Source: Branchiostoma floridae (Eukaryota > Chordata > Leptocardii > Amphioxiformes > Branchiostomatidae). From it: 64,000 nt of DNA. The stretch covers positions 20,696,985 through 20,760,984 of the forward strand of contig NC_049982.1 of the NCBI RefSeq assembly GCF_000003815.2, given 5' to 3'. The notes under the pieces are model-generated. The model was not told where the DNA came from and did no database searches. It was given only the letters and a program-made list of their open reading frames with translations. Below, piece by piece: positions 45,301-56,700 of this stretch (position 1 is its first letter; each line of letters opens with the position of its first letter). Position numbers and translations under genes: made by a program.

Positions 45301-47630
45301 GCTTTCTGTTTTTTTTTATCTAAATCTTGCTGTGTAAAACCTAACTGGCGGCGTACTTCAAGAAAAATGACAAAATAGAAAGCCCGATAAAAACGACTAA
45401 AAAAAAAACGTTTCAAAAACAGCCGGAGCCTAACCTCTGCTTGGAGAGTACAATCAGCATGCTTATGTCGTGTAACGTTTAATCTGCTAATCGACAAACA
45501 GTCATGGTACATAAAGCAAATGAATCATGTTAACATGCTGGCGGGATAAGTATTCAATAAGCAATTAGATTTACAGTAAGAACAACGGAATGCTGCAAAC
45601 TATTTTTAACGTTATACATCATTCATCTTGATTACATTTTTCAGCAAGCTGAAACTAACGACGAATTGGGCGAACTCGTCCTAAGGATCGACAAAGAGAA
45701 GAGAAAGGCTGACGAACTTTTGTACAGTATGATCCCAAGACCCATTGCCGAAAGGCTCAGGAATGGAGAAGCTGCTCTCAATACATGTTCGGTAAGATCT
45801 GGCATCGACTCTTTCCTTCTAGTCCGGTAGATTCGTAGAATGACGTTCAGCTTGTTTTACATACTGGTGCAAATATTAGTTGTCCTCATATCACCTCTGA
45901 ATGAAGTATTTCCCTTATTTTTCTGGCTGCAGATATTCCACGAGGTAAGCGTTCTGTTTGCGGACATCGTGGGCTTCACGGACATCTGCCGTAAGGTCAG
46001 CCCCATGGAGCTGGTGACGCTGCTCAACGAATGTCACACGCTCTTCGATGACCTTGCTCAGCAACACAATGTCTTCAAGGTGGGTCATTTGAAGAGAGAT
46101 AATGGCAAAACCAATTGAACAGATTGAAAACTCAGAGTGTAGATAGGCGTAACGCAAACAACTAATGGTAATTCCTACCTGATATGTACTTCAACCTCGT
46201 AACAAAGGTGTCATTGAATGCAAGTGTATGGAGACAATCATAACAACTTAATATCATGGCAGACTTACCTTAACATATGACGACTGGATACCGTACAGAT
46301 GAAGACATGCAATATGTTTTCTTTCCCCAGGTTGAAACAGTGGGAGACGAGTACATGGTAGAGAGTGGTGCTCCTATCCCGAACGAGAGTCACGCATTTG
46401 AAGTAGCTGACTTTGGACTGGACATGCTCAAATCTCTCAGCACAACGAAGAACCCATCAACGGGAGACCCTATCAAAGTCAGAATAGGTCAGTGAGCGAA
46501 CATAGTCAATTTCTCTATAACGTGTCACTGTTATCAAACATTTGAGAGTTGTTGTTTTACTGCCGATGCTGCCAAATGTGTACCAAAATGTTAAATTTGT
46601 TGTTGGAATATCAGCCATACAACTGTCCAACACAGGTACCAGTTACTGACATGATCTTCTAATGTTCCGTTTTTCAGGCATGAATACTGGAACTGTAGTT
46701 GCCGGTGTGGTGGGGCTAAAAGTGCCCAAGTACTGCCTGTTTGGAGATGCAGTCAATACAGCATCACGGATGGAAAGTACAGGGTTGGTGAGTATGGTAT
46801 TCAGTATTTGTGTTTTTTTATGATAATTATTAACGATCAATAGGAAAGGCTTCATCACATCTAAGCTTTACACCTGCTATTGAGATGTCGGGTACGTGTT
46901 GATATTATCATTAAGTCACAAGATGTAACGGAAGGAATATGTTCTTTGGAAGAACGATTAACACGGGGAATAAACCAATTCATTTCCTATTACAGCCCAT
47001 GCACATTCACATTTCCGAGGATATGAAGAAGTGCCTGAAAAAGGCTTACATCATAAAAGAAAGAGGAGTTGTCACCATAAAGGTAAGGATTTAATATCGA
47101 TATCCACAACTATCAGGTTAACGTCATTACATAAGTATGTATTACATCTATTCATACCCTGTGATTGATCGTGCATGTAGATTCTGCATATTTCAACAAA
47201 GACAACTTTTAATGGTCTCCTTCCGTCATGACAATGGTCAATCTTGTATGTGAAATAGATTGTAAAAGTTGCTGTTATGACCTTTGTTTCAAGATATTTC
47301 TTGACATGCCTCAACAAGGAACACTTGACAACCTATCATCATAAATTTTATTGATTTGTCTCTTTCCAGGGTAAAGGCCGCATGAAGACATACTGGCTAG
47401 CCGGGAGGAAAGACGAAGAGTCGTCCTCAGATGACTCGGATAATACCACCAGTGGCAAGAAAAGCTCCAGGTTAATGGTACCCCGAGAGGCAGGCAGTTC
47501 CAGGAAGTTTGAAAGTAAAAAGGGCAGGGGCGGGGCATATTCGTCTGGTCAGCACTCGCCCGACAATAGTGACGAAGAGTGCCCAAGTCTAGACGGGGAA
47601 AAACAAAGTAAAGTTTGTGTCATACTTTAA
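39332..47630 (+). CDS. H-NOX/FN3 guanylate cyclase, paralogue 1
   Basis: Exons: 39332-40030, 40665-40769, 41369-41465, 42101-42222, 42892-42972, 44230-44473, 44597-44750, 44938-45067, 45645-45791, 45933-46079, 46331-46487, 46678-46787, 46996-47082, 47370-47630; 846 aa. Residues 1-185 are an H-NOX haem domain like insect Gyc88E (start MYGLLLEN), with proximal ligand His104 and Y133-x-S-x-R137. HNOBA/PAS follows from about 215 and is interrupted by an FN3 domain at about 304-409, resuming at [10 protein letters not shown] signalling helix (about 536-588, [15 protein letters not shown]) leads to the cyclase domain (594-760), with metal Asp604 and Asp648, guanine-selecting Glu644 and Cys714, and transition-state Asn721 and Arg725 all present. 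An acidic Ser-rich tail ends in CVIL, a CaaX box. Predicted role: haem-gas-controlled GTP to cGMP conversion at a membrane, as homodimer or with the downstream paralogue. The start is fixed by the conserved MYG. Confidence 0.92.
41124..41200 (+). repeat. Two-copy ~40-bp direct repeat
   Basis: AGCTGTCCGT(T/C).TATTCATGAT followed by A(A/T)CCGTATGGAATAT occurs twice in tandem in intron 2 of paralogue 1. Confidence 0.75.
42101..44473 (+). other. FN3 cassette of paralogue 1 (exons 4-6)
   Basis: Three exons (42101-42222, 42892-42972, 44230-44473) encode a full FN3 fold: [20 protein letters not shown] (strands A-B with core Trp), IHGYQVYYQKV (strand C with core Tyr), then [20 protein letters not shown] (E-F region with the LxPxxxY signature) and [13 protein letters not shown] (strand G). 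The intron before exon 4 and the one after exon 6 are both phase 1. After strand G comes about 40 residues of charged linker. The cassette splits the PAS-like HNOBA domain just before the strand that contains LKGQM. Confidence 0.9.
42488..42530 (+). repeat. (TATATG)-type microsatellite
   Basis: Imperfect ATGTATATG repeats in intron 4 of paralogue 1. They produce spurious Met/Tyr/Val-rich ORFs. Confidence 0.7.
45237..45450. mobile_element. 214-bp MITE with ~72-bp TIRs and 10-bp TSD
   Basis: The left arm starts ACTCTCCAAGCAGAGGTTAG and the right arm ends in its inverse (CCTCTGCTTGGAGAGTA); the arms stay complementary for about 72 bp with few mismatches, into GGGCTTTCT/AGAAAGCCC. A perfect direct repeat CAATCAGCAT flanks the element at 45227-45236 and 45451-45460. 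Long TIRs plus a 9-10-bp duplication are typical of Mutator-like (MULE) non-autonomous elements. It has no coding capacity and lies in intron 8 of paralogue 1. Confidence 0.8.
47370..47630 (+). other. Last exon of paralogue 1, acidic tail and CVIL CaaX box
   Basis: The exon begins with the end of the cyclase fold ([12 protein letters not shown]), continues with an acidic Ser/Asp stretch ([11 protein letters not shown]) and a basic patch ([11 protein letters not shown]), and ends KVCVIL then TAA. CVIL fits the CaaX consensus, and a Leu in the last position usually directs geranylgeranylation. Confidence 0.85.
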
Positions 47631-50600
47631 TCGACAAGAAAATGTGAACCGTGTTGCCAAAATCCAACAGTCATCTACTTTCACTGTATTATGGCGATTT
47701 TCTCTAGGCGGCCCAGCAGGTATTGCCATCGGCTAAACACATTCTCCAGTGGTATAGATCATAGTACGAATTGATGGTAATAGCAACAAACAGGAATGTC
47801 ATTGCCATTGACACTGGTAATTGCCGTTTACTTCCTACTGATTTGCTGGAGATATACATTGTTAGAGCAATGCTCATTGATCAAGTGAACGTTGACATAC
47901 TATGTATATCATTGTAGTGTATTCTATAAGACGTATAGGCGACAGATCACCACTTTTTACCTTATCCGTCATTCGCAGTTACTATTGTCTAAGCAAGGAA
48001 GAGGCATTTCTTTTCAGCTCAAGCGTTGCTGCATGGGCTTTGTTATTTGGTAGGTCAATAATTCTAATTGTTATCTAGATCCATGTTATACATTCCGCAA
48101 AATCATAGCCCTAAATTACTGGTAACAGAGGAGGATAACCTTAGGCATATTTGTTGCAAAACTGACCGCAATCAACTGGTGACAAATAAAATCAACAGGA
48201 AATGAAACATAGATCCATGCAAGGATGTTGCAACCTGACCCGATCGCCACTACTACATTTGGGTGCTAGCTCCTTCTAGTGGACGACGCTGTTTTAGCCA
48301 GCTGGTAATAGTATTACCGTTACTATATTCGTAATGTTCGTTTTCTTTTTGACGTGATGTGATGTGGCCATGTAATACTCAGAATAGAGTGGGTAGGTTA
48401 CACAAATGCTAGCTTGCGCCACGGTCGACAGTGAACTAATGCACATATACGTTACCTGGGAAGAGTATGGATTAGTAGACCTCATGACGCTTAATTGTAG
48501 CTTGAATTGCATAATGGCCAGGACGCAATGCACAAATAACGGATTATCGACTGGAAAAAATTGTAGTTACGGAATCAAAGAGATGACACAGACAGATTTG
48601 TATTCTCGATGGAATGTCACCTAAACGTTTCTGACAACACTTGCTGCTTTTAAAGATATATGTTCATTTTAGATTACGAAATCTTAAGTCCTGTGACAAG
48701 TTAGTCTTTACTTAAACATTCTAATGAAAGGGCTTGTATACTTACTGTACTGCCAAATGATACACCAACACCCCCAAATCAGATTTTGTTTGGTCATTGG
48801 CATAAATAAACTCTTTTCATATAGTCCTTATCTAACAAACTTAAACGTAAATTGAAATACTATATGTGAAATGTCACCACCATCGTGTAAAACTCCGTCC
48901 CATTCTGTACCACTGCCAAATAACCATACATATTCATCGGCTTACGTATTGCGTATCTAAATTTACGTTCTTGCCCGTTTTGCTGGTTTCAATGTGTTTC
49001 GTTCAAACCGCACTGTTAGGTCCTGCAGGGAGACGGTGTTCTGGTAGGTTGAACATGCAAATCTGGTTTCCAGGTGGCTAGAATTGTTTTACTGGAATAG
49101 TACCCAGTGGTGTAACCATAGATCTGCATAGACTGGTGACGACCCAAGATTTTGCCTCAGATTACATTAATTTTTTTTTATGCTATAAAGATTTGGCAAA
49201 CCTGATAGCTCTTATCTTTAAGTTGTAACATTTTACGTCGTCAAAGCATTTTTCAATCATCAGGGTCTCTAGGATAACTTCGTTGGAGTAGCGAACTATT
49301 GCAGAATGACTATGATGTTGACAGAGAGACTCGTGCTATTTTGAGATCAAGGTACTGAGAAATGGGTGGTTTTCCGGCAGACTCGCAAGGTGGTCGTACA
49401 CGACCAAATCGGACGAGTGGCACAAGCTGGGAATCGTTTGAATAGACCTTACTAACAGCAGACGAGTCAAATGAATTCAGCAGAAGCTGTTAGTAAAGGC
49501 TGCCATCGCAGCGTGCAACGTAGTAGCTATTAGTAAAGTCTATTTCTAAAGGGAACATTTTGTGGTGGTACATTTAGCAGTCCTTTAGCATATTTCCTAC
49601 TACTTCCCATAAAGTCCCCTGATGCCCCTCTAGTTCTCCTTAAGTCCTGGTGACATCCTTCTGTTCTGTCTGTTGTATCAGGTAGGGAAAAGATCTCATC
49701 CGCATCTCCGTGTGATTTTAGACCTTCTCCAGATCTAATGGCCGTTGTTTGTTTGCAGAGGCAGTGACTCAGGCCTTATGTAACTTGTGGCATATTCGCT
49801 GCATTTACAGAACTTGGGTTTACTAGCTATGATGTCATGAATGATGTCATAGAAAGTCAGGCGTTTCATTTATTCAACATGCGTGATGAATCAAAATGAA
49901 TCGAGCTATTCGTGCGCTGAGGTCAGTTATCGGATTTTGAATTTGGGGCTTAGAAGAATTTGGTACCTGTGTTGCCAAGGCTTGTCGTCATGATCACGAA
50001 CTTGTCTTTATTTCTACGTAGTTTTAGTCAATCCTGACCGAAAATTGCTATGCAGCACGCAACGTAGGTTCGTTCCTTGTCTCTCCCTGTGACGTCATAT
50101 TTAAAGAAGACCTAGATACAAATAATCAAAAAGCATGACTCACATCACTTCTTAATTCCTGTTCTGCGGAAGGGCTTTTTTCCATTAATTTTTACTGTGT
50201 GAATAAAGTGCGCAAAAGTGTATTCATGCTACACACTACACACTGGCAGGTTTGAGGGGCCTTGAGCCACGAAACAAAATCATGAAAGGGCAAAACTAAA
50301 AACTTTCACCATGAAATCTTTCGAAGGATGGCAGAAGACCGTCTACAAAAATATTGAGATCCGATCAACTCTGAGCCATTTTGTGATGTGCATATAACAT
50401 CTTATTAAGTGTACATTGTAAGACATGGTTCATGGTTCAAAAATGTATATACTGCGGAAAACGACGCGTTCCTAAGGGCTGTTTGAAGGAAAGGTATGAT
50501 GGGGAGTGATGCGGAAACGTCATGTTTTGAACTGTATAATGAAAGAAAACACATGGAATACTGCTACGCGCATGTATTATCATTCCCCTTCATTATACAT

Positions 50601-53600
50601 TCAAACTTCCTTTTTGCTCATCGCCCATGATTATCTTTTCTTGGACAGCACTGATATCTTCAGTTCTTAGGTACGTTGAACAATGGATTATTACTTAGGA
50701 TTAATGTGCAATCAGACATGATGTAATACATGTAATGCTGTTGGTGAACAAAATGAATTCGACTAAGTCTCCGAGGCACTAACATAAAGGAACATCATCT
50801 TTGATTACCACCCAAGTTTGTAGTTATGCCTGTGATGTTTAAGGGTAGGTCACCTAGGTGTTGGTTTTGTATTAGAAGTATGTGCAGGAATGCATTCTCT
50901 GTGTTCAGCTAGTATGTGGACATGTACATCTTCAGAAAACGTGGTAGTCATTACTTCGATGCTATGTATAAGTACCAACTCATGATGTTTGTGTCGTTGT
51001 ATCCTCCAATAAACTTTGACGTGAAAAATACACGTGTTGCGAGTTTTATTTCAAGGATACTGGTGAGGTGTAGTAATAACTACGTATGCAATACATAGGC
51101 TGCATTAGAAGTAATTGTGATATAAAACATTGAAAATTCTTGACTGTCAGATTGATGAATCACTTCTAGACAGAATGGTATACTAGTATCTCTGAGATTG
51201 TTCAATACCACTCAAGAAAAAAATATATAGCTACGGGTTTTGATTTAGACGTTGAGCGAAAAATCGAGAGCAAGAACTTCTTGATTCAACTTCAACTACA
51301 GTCAAACCTGCCCAAGACTACCACCCTCAAGGGGACCGGGCAAAAGCGGTCGAGTATCGACTCACAACATGCTCGATGCATAGTTTAAATGGTTTCCGTT
51401 GTGTTAAATGGCAAATAACAAGCACAAGCACGTGCATCCGCCGCCATCTTTATTTTGAACATAACATCGTAATGGTAGTCAAAATCCGACGAAAACTGGC
51501 CGAATTGGGCACAAAATTACGCTAGTTATCATTAAAAATAGATGACACCTCAAGATTTGAAAACGACACGGTCGTTTTCGGGATTTGGTCCCGATTTTTG
51601 GCCATATGGTCGTTGTGAAGAGGTCACTTAATGCTTACGTCAATGGGAAAAATTTTCGGGACAGCGAAAAAGCGGTCGTAATGGCCAGGTCGTTGTAAAG
51701 AAGAGGTGGTCGCTTGGGCAGGTTTGACTGTATATCCAGATAATCACCACACGTAGACATGTACGAACACATACGTGTAGCATGTGGAGCTAGCTGCACA
51801 CAGACAGACGTTAATTTGCTTGTGATGACCTATATAGATCTATATGTTTATTTCCAAAATACTCACTCAATAAGAACAAAATATTAAGGGTATCTGTGAC
51901 GCCTATTTTTGTAAAACGCATCTGTCCCAAAAAAGAGTACCATTGATCCAAGTAATTTATTTGTTTATCAAACTTTACCATCGCAATGGAGGGGGAGCCA
52001 AAACAGGTGATTGCTCACCTCTGCGTGTTGCCTCATTTTGCTCATTTATTACATATTTGGAGACATCTTGTTGGCATCTAGTACAATATTACTTATGTCT
52101 TCGGTTCAACGTCTGCATTCGGTCTCTCACACAGTAAAGTATACCAGGGCTTGAGTTTGAGAAAGCTTTGGAATAACAATGACTCAGTGATCTTTCCAAC
52201 TGAGTTTTAGAGATGGTCGGTAGTTTGTAGAAAAACAGAGGCTTTGGCGTTATACTATTGGTGCTAAGCTACATAGAAATAGTATCTACAGTGATATTCT
52301 TAGGTACATCAATGCCGGTCCATAGTGGAAGTCTTGAACCGTAGAATTCGATCTGTACGTCGCACAGTTATCATATTTACAATCATCATCGCCATTGTAG
52401 ACATTATCAGTCAGCATTCCGGCCCATCATTCAAAACTATTGTCACCATATAGTCATTGCTATTCGTCTTCGTTAACTATAAATACAGGGATGTCGTCTG
52501 TATGAGGTGCTATTCGGCTTCTTAAACACATACTTTTATCAGGTCAACCACAGCTTCCAACTAATGACCCTGTCGCACATTGCCAGCCAAGCAACGTCCT
52601 TGGATGGGAGCGTTCGGTTCGGGAGAAAAGTTGGAATGTGTGGCAGGGGCAATCAAGTTATTGGACTACCGTACAGAACACAGTGTATCATATCGTCATG
52701 TTATAATTCTTATCGGTTTCAATAAGACGAACTATTTCGTATAACGGTAGATGGCTATTCTACTAAACCGAAATTAACGGTTAATACTTATCAATTCAAC
52801 AGATGAATTTATTTTAACCAATAAAAAGGCTCATGAGATCTTTTGTACATGGCAGGAAATTCAAATAGCCTGAAGGATCCGGAAGTACAGCAATGTGGTT
52901 GGTTAGTGATCAACTTGATAGAGAGATGTTTATATCATGCGACAATCAGATGCGTGAAAAAAGTTATTTGATGTCTGATATTCGATGTCTGATAAAGGTA
53001 GTTTCTGCTTAACAAATAGCACTTCAACGCCGAGATGTCGTTGTTTGCCATTTTAGTTTTTTTTCCGAACTTGTTTGATTTCAATACGTAGCCGCACGCG
53101 TGCTCACCCCTTTAAAAGTGAATTGGGAACCCCAAAAACAGTAATTTTGGAAATATAGACGGTCAAATATGGGCCAGTGTAATGTGTAGGATTGCATATT
53201 GAAGGACAAAAATATTCAACAATATCGAGATGTCGTCATCACATGAATGGAGCGAACCAGTTCTGGTGTGCGAAAAAAACTTTGTTGACGTAAAAGCCTC
53301 TAAATTCTGCTCGAAATTACACCGCATCTGGATGGCAGATGTCACTTTTCCCAGTACCAATCAACCTTGCTGTCATCGCAGAGATGTATCTGATTGGATT
53401 CTCCCGAAGGGATGAAATTAGCATTCCACGTGCTGGGATTCCGCCGGTACACATCGTGCTGACCGTTTCGGGGGCCGTGGAATTCGTTTGCGCACGCGTC
53501 AGTATGCCAAACCTCGTCTAACAGACCCGAAAAAGGCATTCCTGATTCCAGGATACCACGTGGGTGACTAACAGCGGTAGACAACGGACGAGGCTGCTGT

Positions 53601-53787
53601 TGTTTACAGATCATCATGACGTCCGTTCAACCTTACAGACCACGTTATCCGCACCAGCCTGTGCGTTCCCAGCGACCCTAGTGATACCGTTCCATTAGAG
53701 TGGACGGCGGAGCAGAGAGGGAGTTGAGAGAGAGAAGACACGGGGTTGCGTTCTCGGTCGGTCAGTATCGTATACGAAGTATACGCC
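47631..53787. other. Spacer between the tandem cyclase genes
   Basis: It begins with the 3' flank of paralogue 1; an AATAAA at 48185-48190 is a candidate poly(A) signal. The rest has only short unrecognised ORFs, a 432-bp foldback element at 51299-51730, and the 5' flank of paralogue 2. I see no remnant of a further cyclase exon. Confidence 0.6.
51299..51730. mobile_element. 432-bp MITE-like element, TA flanks
   Basis: The ends are inverted copies: CAGTCAAACCTGCCCAAG at the left and CTTGGGCAGGTTTGACTG at the right, each bordered by TA (51297-51298 and 51731-51732), compatible with a TA target-site duplication. Inside, phrases with GGTCG and AAAGCGGTCG recur in both orientations. No ORF of transposase type is present, so it is non-autonomous. 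TA duplication suggests a Tc1/mariner-like mechanism, but the superfamily is not certain. Confidence 0.7.
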
Positions 53788-56700
53788 ATGTATGGACTTC
53801 TGCTTGAAAACATCCACGACTTCTTCAAGAGAGTGTATGGTGTGGACATATGGAGGAACATCAGAAAAAGGGCAGGTATCAGGGCTACCAGCTTCGTTCT
53901 CAACCATTCCTATCCAGAAACTTTCCTTCTGCGAATATCGACAGCAGCATGCGAATATACAGGAGAAACGCAGGGAGATCTCATGTACGACCTTGGCGTA
54001 TCTCTTCTGAACTTTTACATGCGAAGCGGGTACGAAAAGGTTCTCAAGGTATTAGGCCGTAACATTGCTTCCTTTATGAATGGCCTGGACAATGTTCATG
54101 AATACTACCGCTACAAATACCCGAAGATCAAGCCGCCCAGCTTCTCCTGCCAAGAAGAGTCCAGTACCGGCATCACAGTGCGCTACCGGAGCAAGCGGCC
54201 GGGCTTCCTACATATGGTGAGGGGTCTTCTCAAGCAGCTCAGCAAGCAGTTCTTCGAAAAAGACGTAAAAGTTGAAGTACTGTCTGAAGAGGTTAAGTTG
54301 GAAGAAAATGCAGGGGTTACTCTCGTCCACTTCAGAGTTCACTACGACAACACTTCTACAATATTGCCGGCGTTCAAACCACCCAAAAACTTCAACGAGG
54401 TCTATCCCGTGAAAAGCAAAACCTTCTTCAAGCTCTTTCCATTTCACATCGTATTCGGTCGGGACATGGTCATCTTCAAAGTGGGACTAGCACTGCAAGA
54501 GGTCCTTCCTGAGCTGCTAGGGGAGCGAGTAAATGACGTGTTCTTCGTCGTCCGACCACAACACATCGAGTTCACCTGGGATAACGTAAGTTCACAACTT
54601 GACTTTTATTTACCATTTTCGCTTGCTGCAATAGTTACAGACCTGATAGCTACATGAATATGATAAATCTAGTGTATATCCAAACGCCAAAGATTAATCC
54701 GGGACAGAAATGTATTCATGTGTGTTTCTGTCGGGGATTTAATGCTCTTCCTCATCTTTTGTCCTCCCCAAGATTTTGCTGCATTCCAACAATATATTCG
54801 AACTGATATCTGACAGCCCGGTAGAACGCAGGAATGTCGCATTGCCAAGCAAGGAAAAAGGTTGGTCCCCTCTGTGCTAACAGGTTATTGGTGTGATAGA
54901 CACGCGTTGTATGATGTACACTTTGCACTGAATAGATTCTGTAGGGACTTCATAGGACCTGCAGCAACACGGTAGGGTGTAGAATGCACTGTACTGAAAT
55001 CTCCGTGTAGAAGAATGATGGGTGTAACAATCTAAACAATATCCTATCCGGGGGCTTCGGCTGTAGTAAATTGCGCTGCTGTGTTTCCATACACAGTTCT
55101 AACCCATGGCCCCAACCATGTCGTAATGCCGGCGGTTTCCATTTTTCTTAGTTTTTAGTAAGAGCAACAAACCTCGTGGAGTGAAAATCGAAAACATCGA
55201 TTCAACGACTGTGAAGGTGAAATGGAACCCGCCCAAGTCTCTTACACAACAGCAGCAGATTCATGGTTATCAGGTATCGTAAATTTATATTCACAACTGT
55301 TGCGTTCAGGTGTGCATAAGTCTTTGGGCCTATCTGTTGGCTTAAAAGTTTCTTTACACTAATGTCTGATTTGACAACTGTCTCAAATGTTGTTTTATGT
55401 AGAGAGAGTAGTTGTTGGATAAGCTTTCTGCTAGTAAGAGCTTTCGACTGCTATGCAATCCAACTCTGACAACCACTCAACGATTTAAGAACGAAGAATT
55501 TGTTTATGTTTTAAGTTTTTGTTTTGGATTTCACAACATAGTTTCATATTGTGCTTTATATTCCAAAAATAAAATCAATGGTGACAAAAATCCAATTTTG
55601 TTCGCTGAGCGGCTGATGTGTGGATAGGATGTCGTGGTTATACCGTGCTGATGTCCGTAACTTTTATCTGCCTCAGGTCTACTACCAGAAAGTGACGCCC
55701 ACTGGCGAGGCCGTGGGTATACCGATGCGTGTAGATGTGTGGAATACCAAAACCACGGTACGGTTTTTATATGATACTAGTATATGTCCGTTTGTCCTGA
55801 CTATGAGCAGGTTATCATGATGCTTGCAGAATTGCTTTTCCGTGTTAGAGTTCACTTATCCACACAGTAATTATGAGACTACCATCAGCATTGCGAGGGC
55901 AGCTGCATTTCTTGAATACAATTACATAGAAGGATACATTCATGGACCTTCTAATTGATAAAGATGCAGCCAGCTACGTTATACATAAAGGAAGATGTGG
56001 TAATTCTCAGTTAAGACAGCAACTAGCCATTGTCTGCCTCCAGAAATCTTTTAATGTTCATCAAGGTTGTTAACGTCCAGCTCCTCATAAAAGCGCTGAA
56101 GCATGTTACAGACTCGTCTGCATTACTCTTGTGTGCACCACAGTAGACAATGCTGTCTCTAAACCCTCCAGGAAATCTCTGTAAGTAGTTTGGAGCCAGG
56201 TGCATCGTATGCTGTTCAAGTTGTCGGCTATACCAAGCTCGGAGAAGGGGAGCGCAGCGAAGCCCAAGTAGCAACAACACTCAAGGCACCCGAGATCGTG
56301 CCTGTTCCAGTTGACGCACCAGAACTGAAAGATGGATCAACGGATCCTCAGCTTCAAGCTTATCAGTTGACAAGTGGTTTGTGGAGATCTCAAACGTTTT
56401 AAAGTTTTAATTCGTGCGTATCAAGTTGTCTTGTTTGTCAGATCCCACGCCTCCCAATCAAATTTTAGATCTGACCATGTACCGGTGGCATGTTGATCAT
56501 GATGTCCTTTCTGGCTTCAGGTGACCAAGAGGACGACTCTGAGGATCTCAACAAACTACCATCTTCTCATCAAACTTCAAACCGAAACAAAAAAGCCGGT
56601 AAGGAGTTCTTTTCATTTCACGCATAGGTGACAATATGTGCTTTCTTATCAAAATTAGTACGATGACGTTTGCTATCTTACAATTGGTATCATTGATACA

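Noticed and set aside
53746-53787. In-frame upstream extension of cyclase paralogue 2
   Set aside because: The extension lacks an ATG and is absent from paralogue 1; the MYGLLLEN start is conserved in the family.
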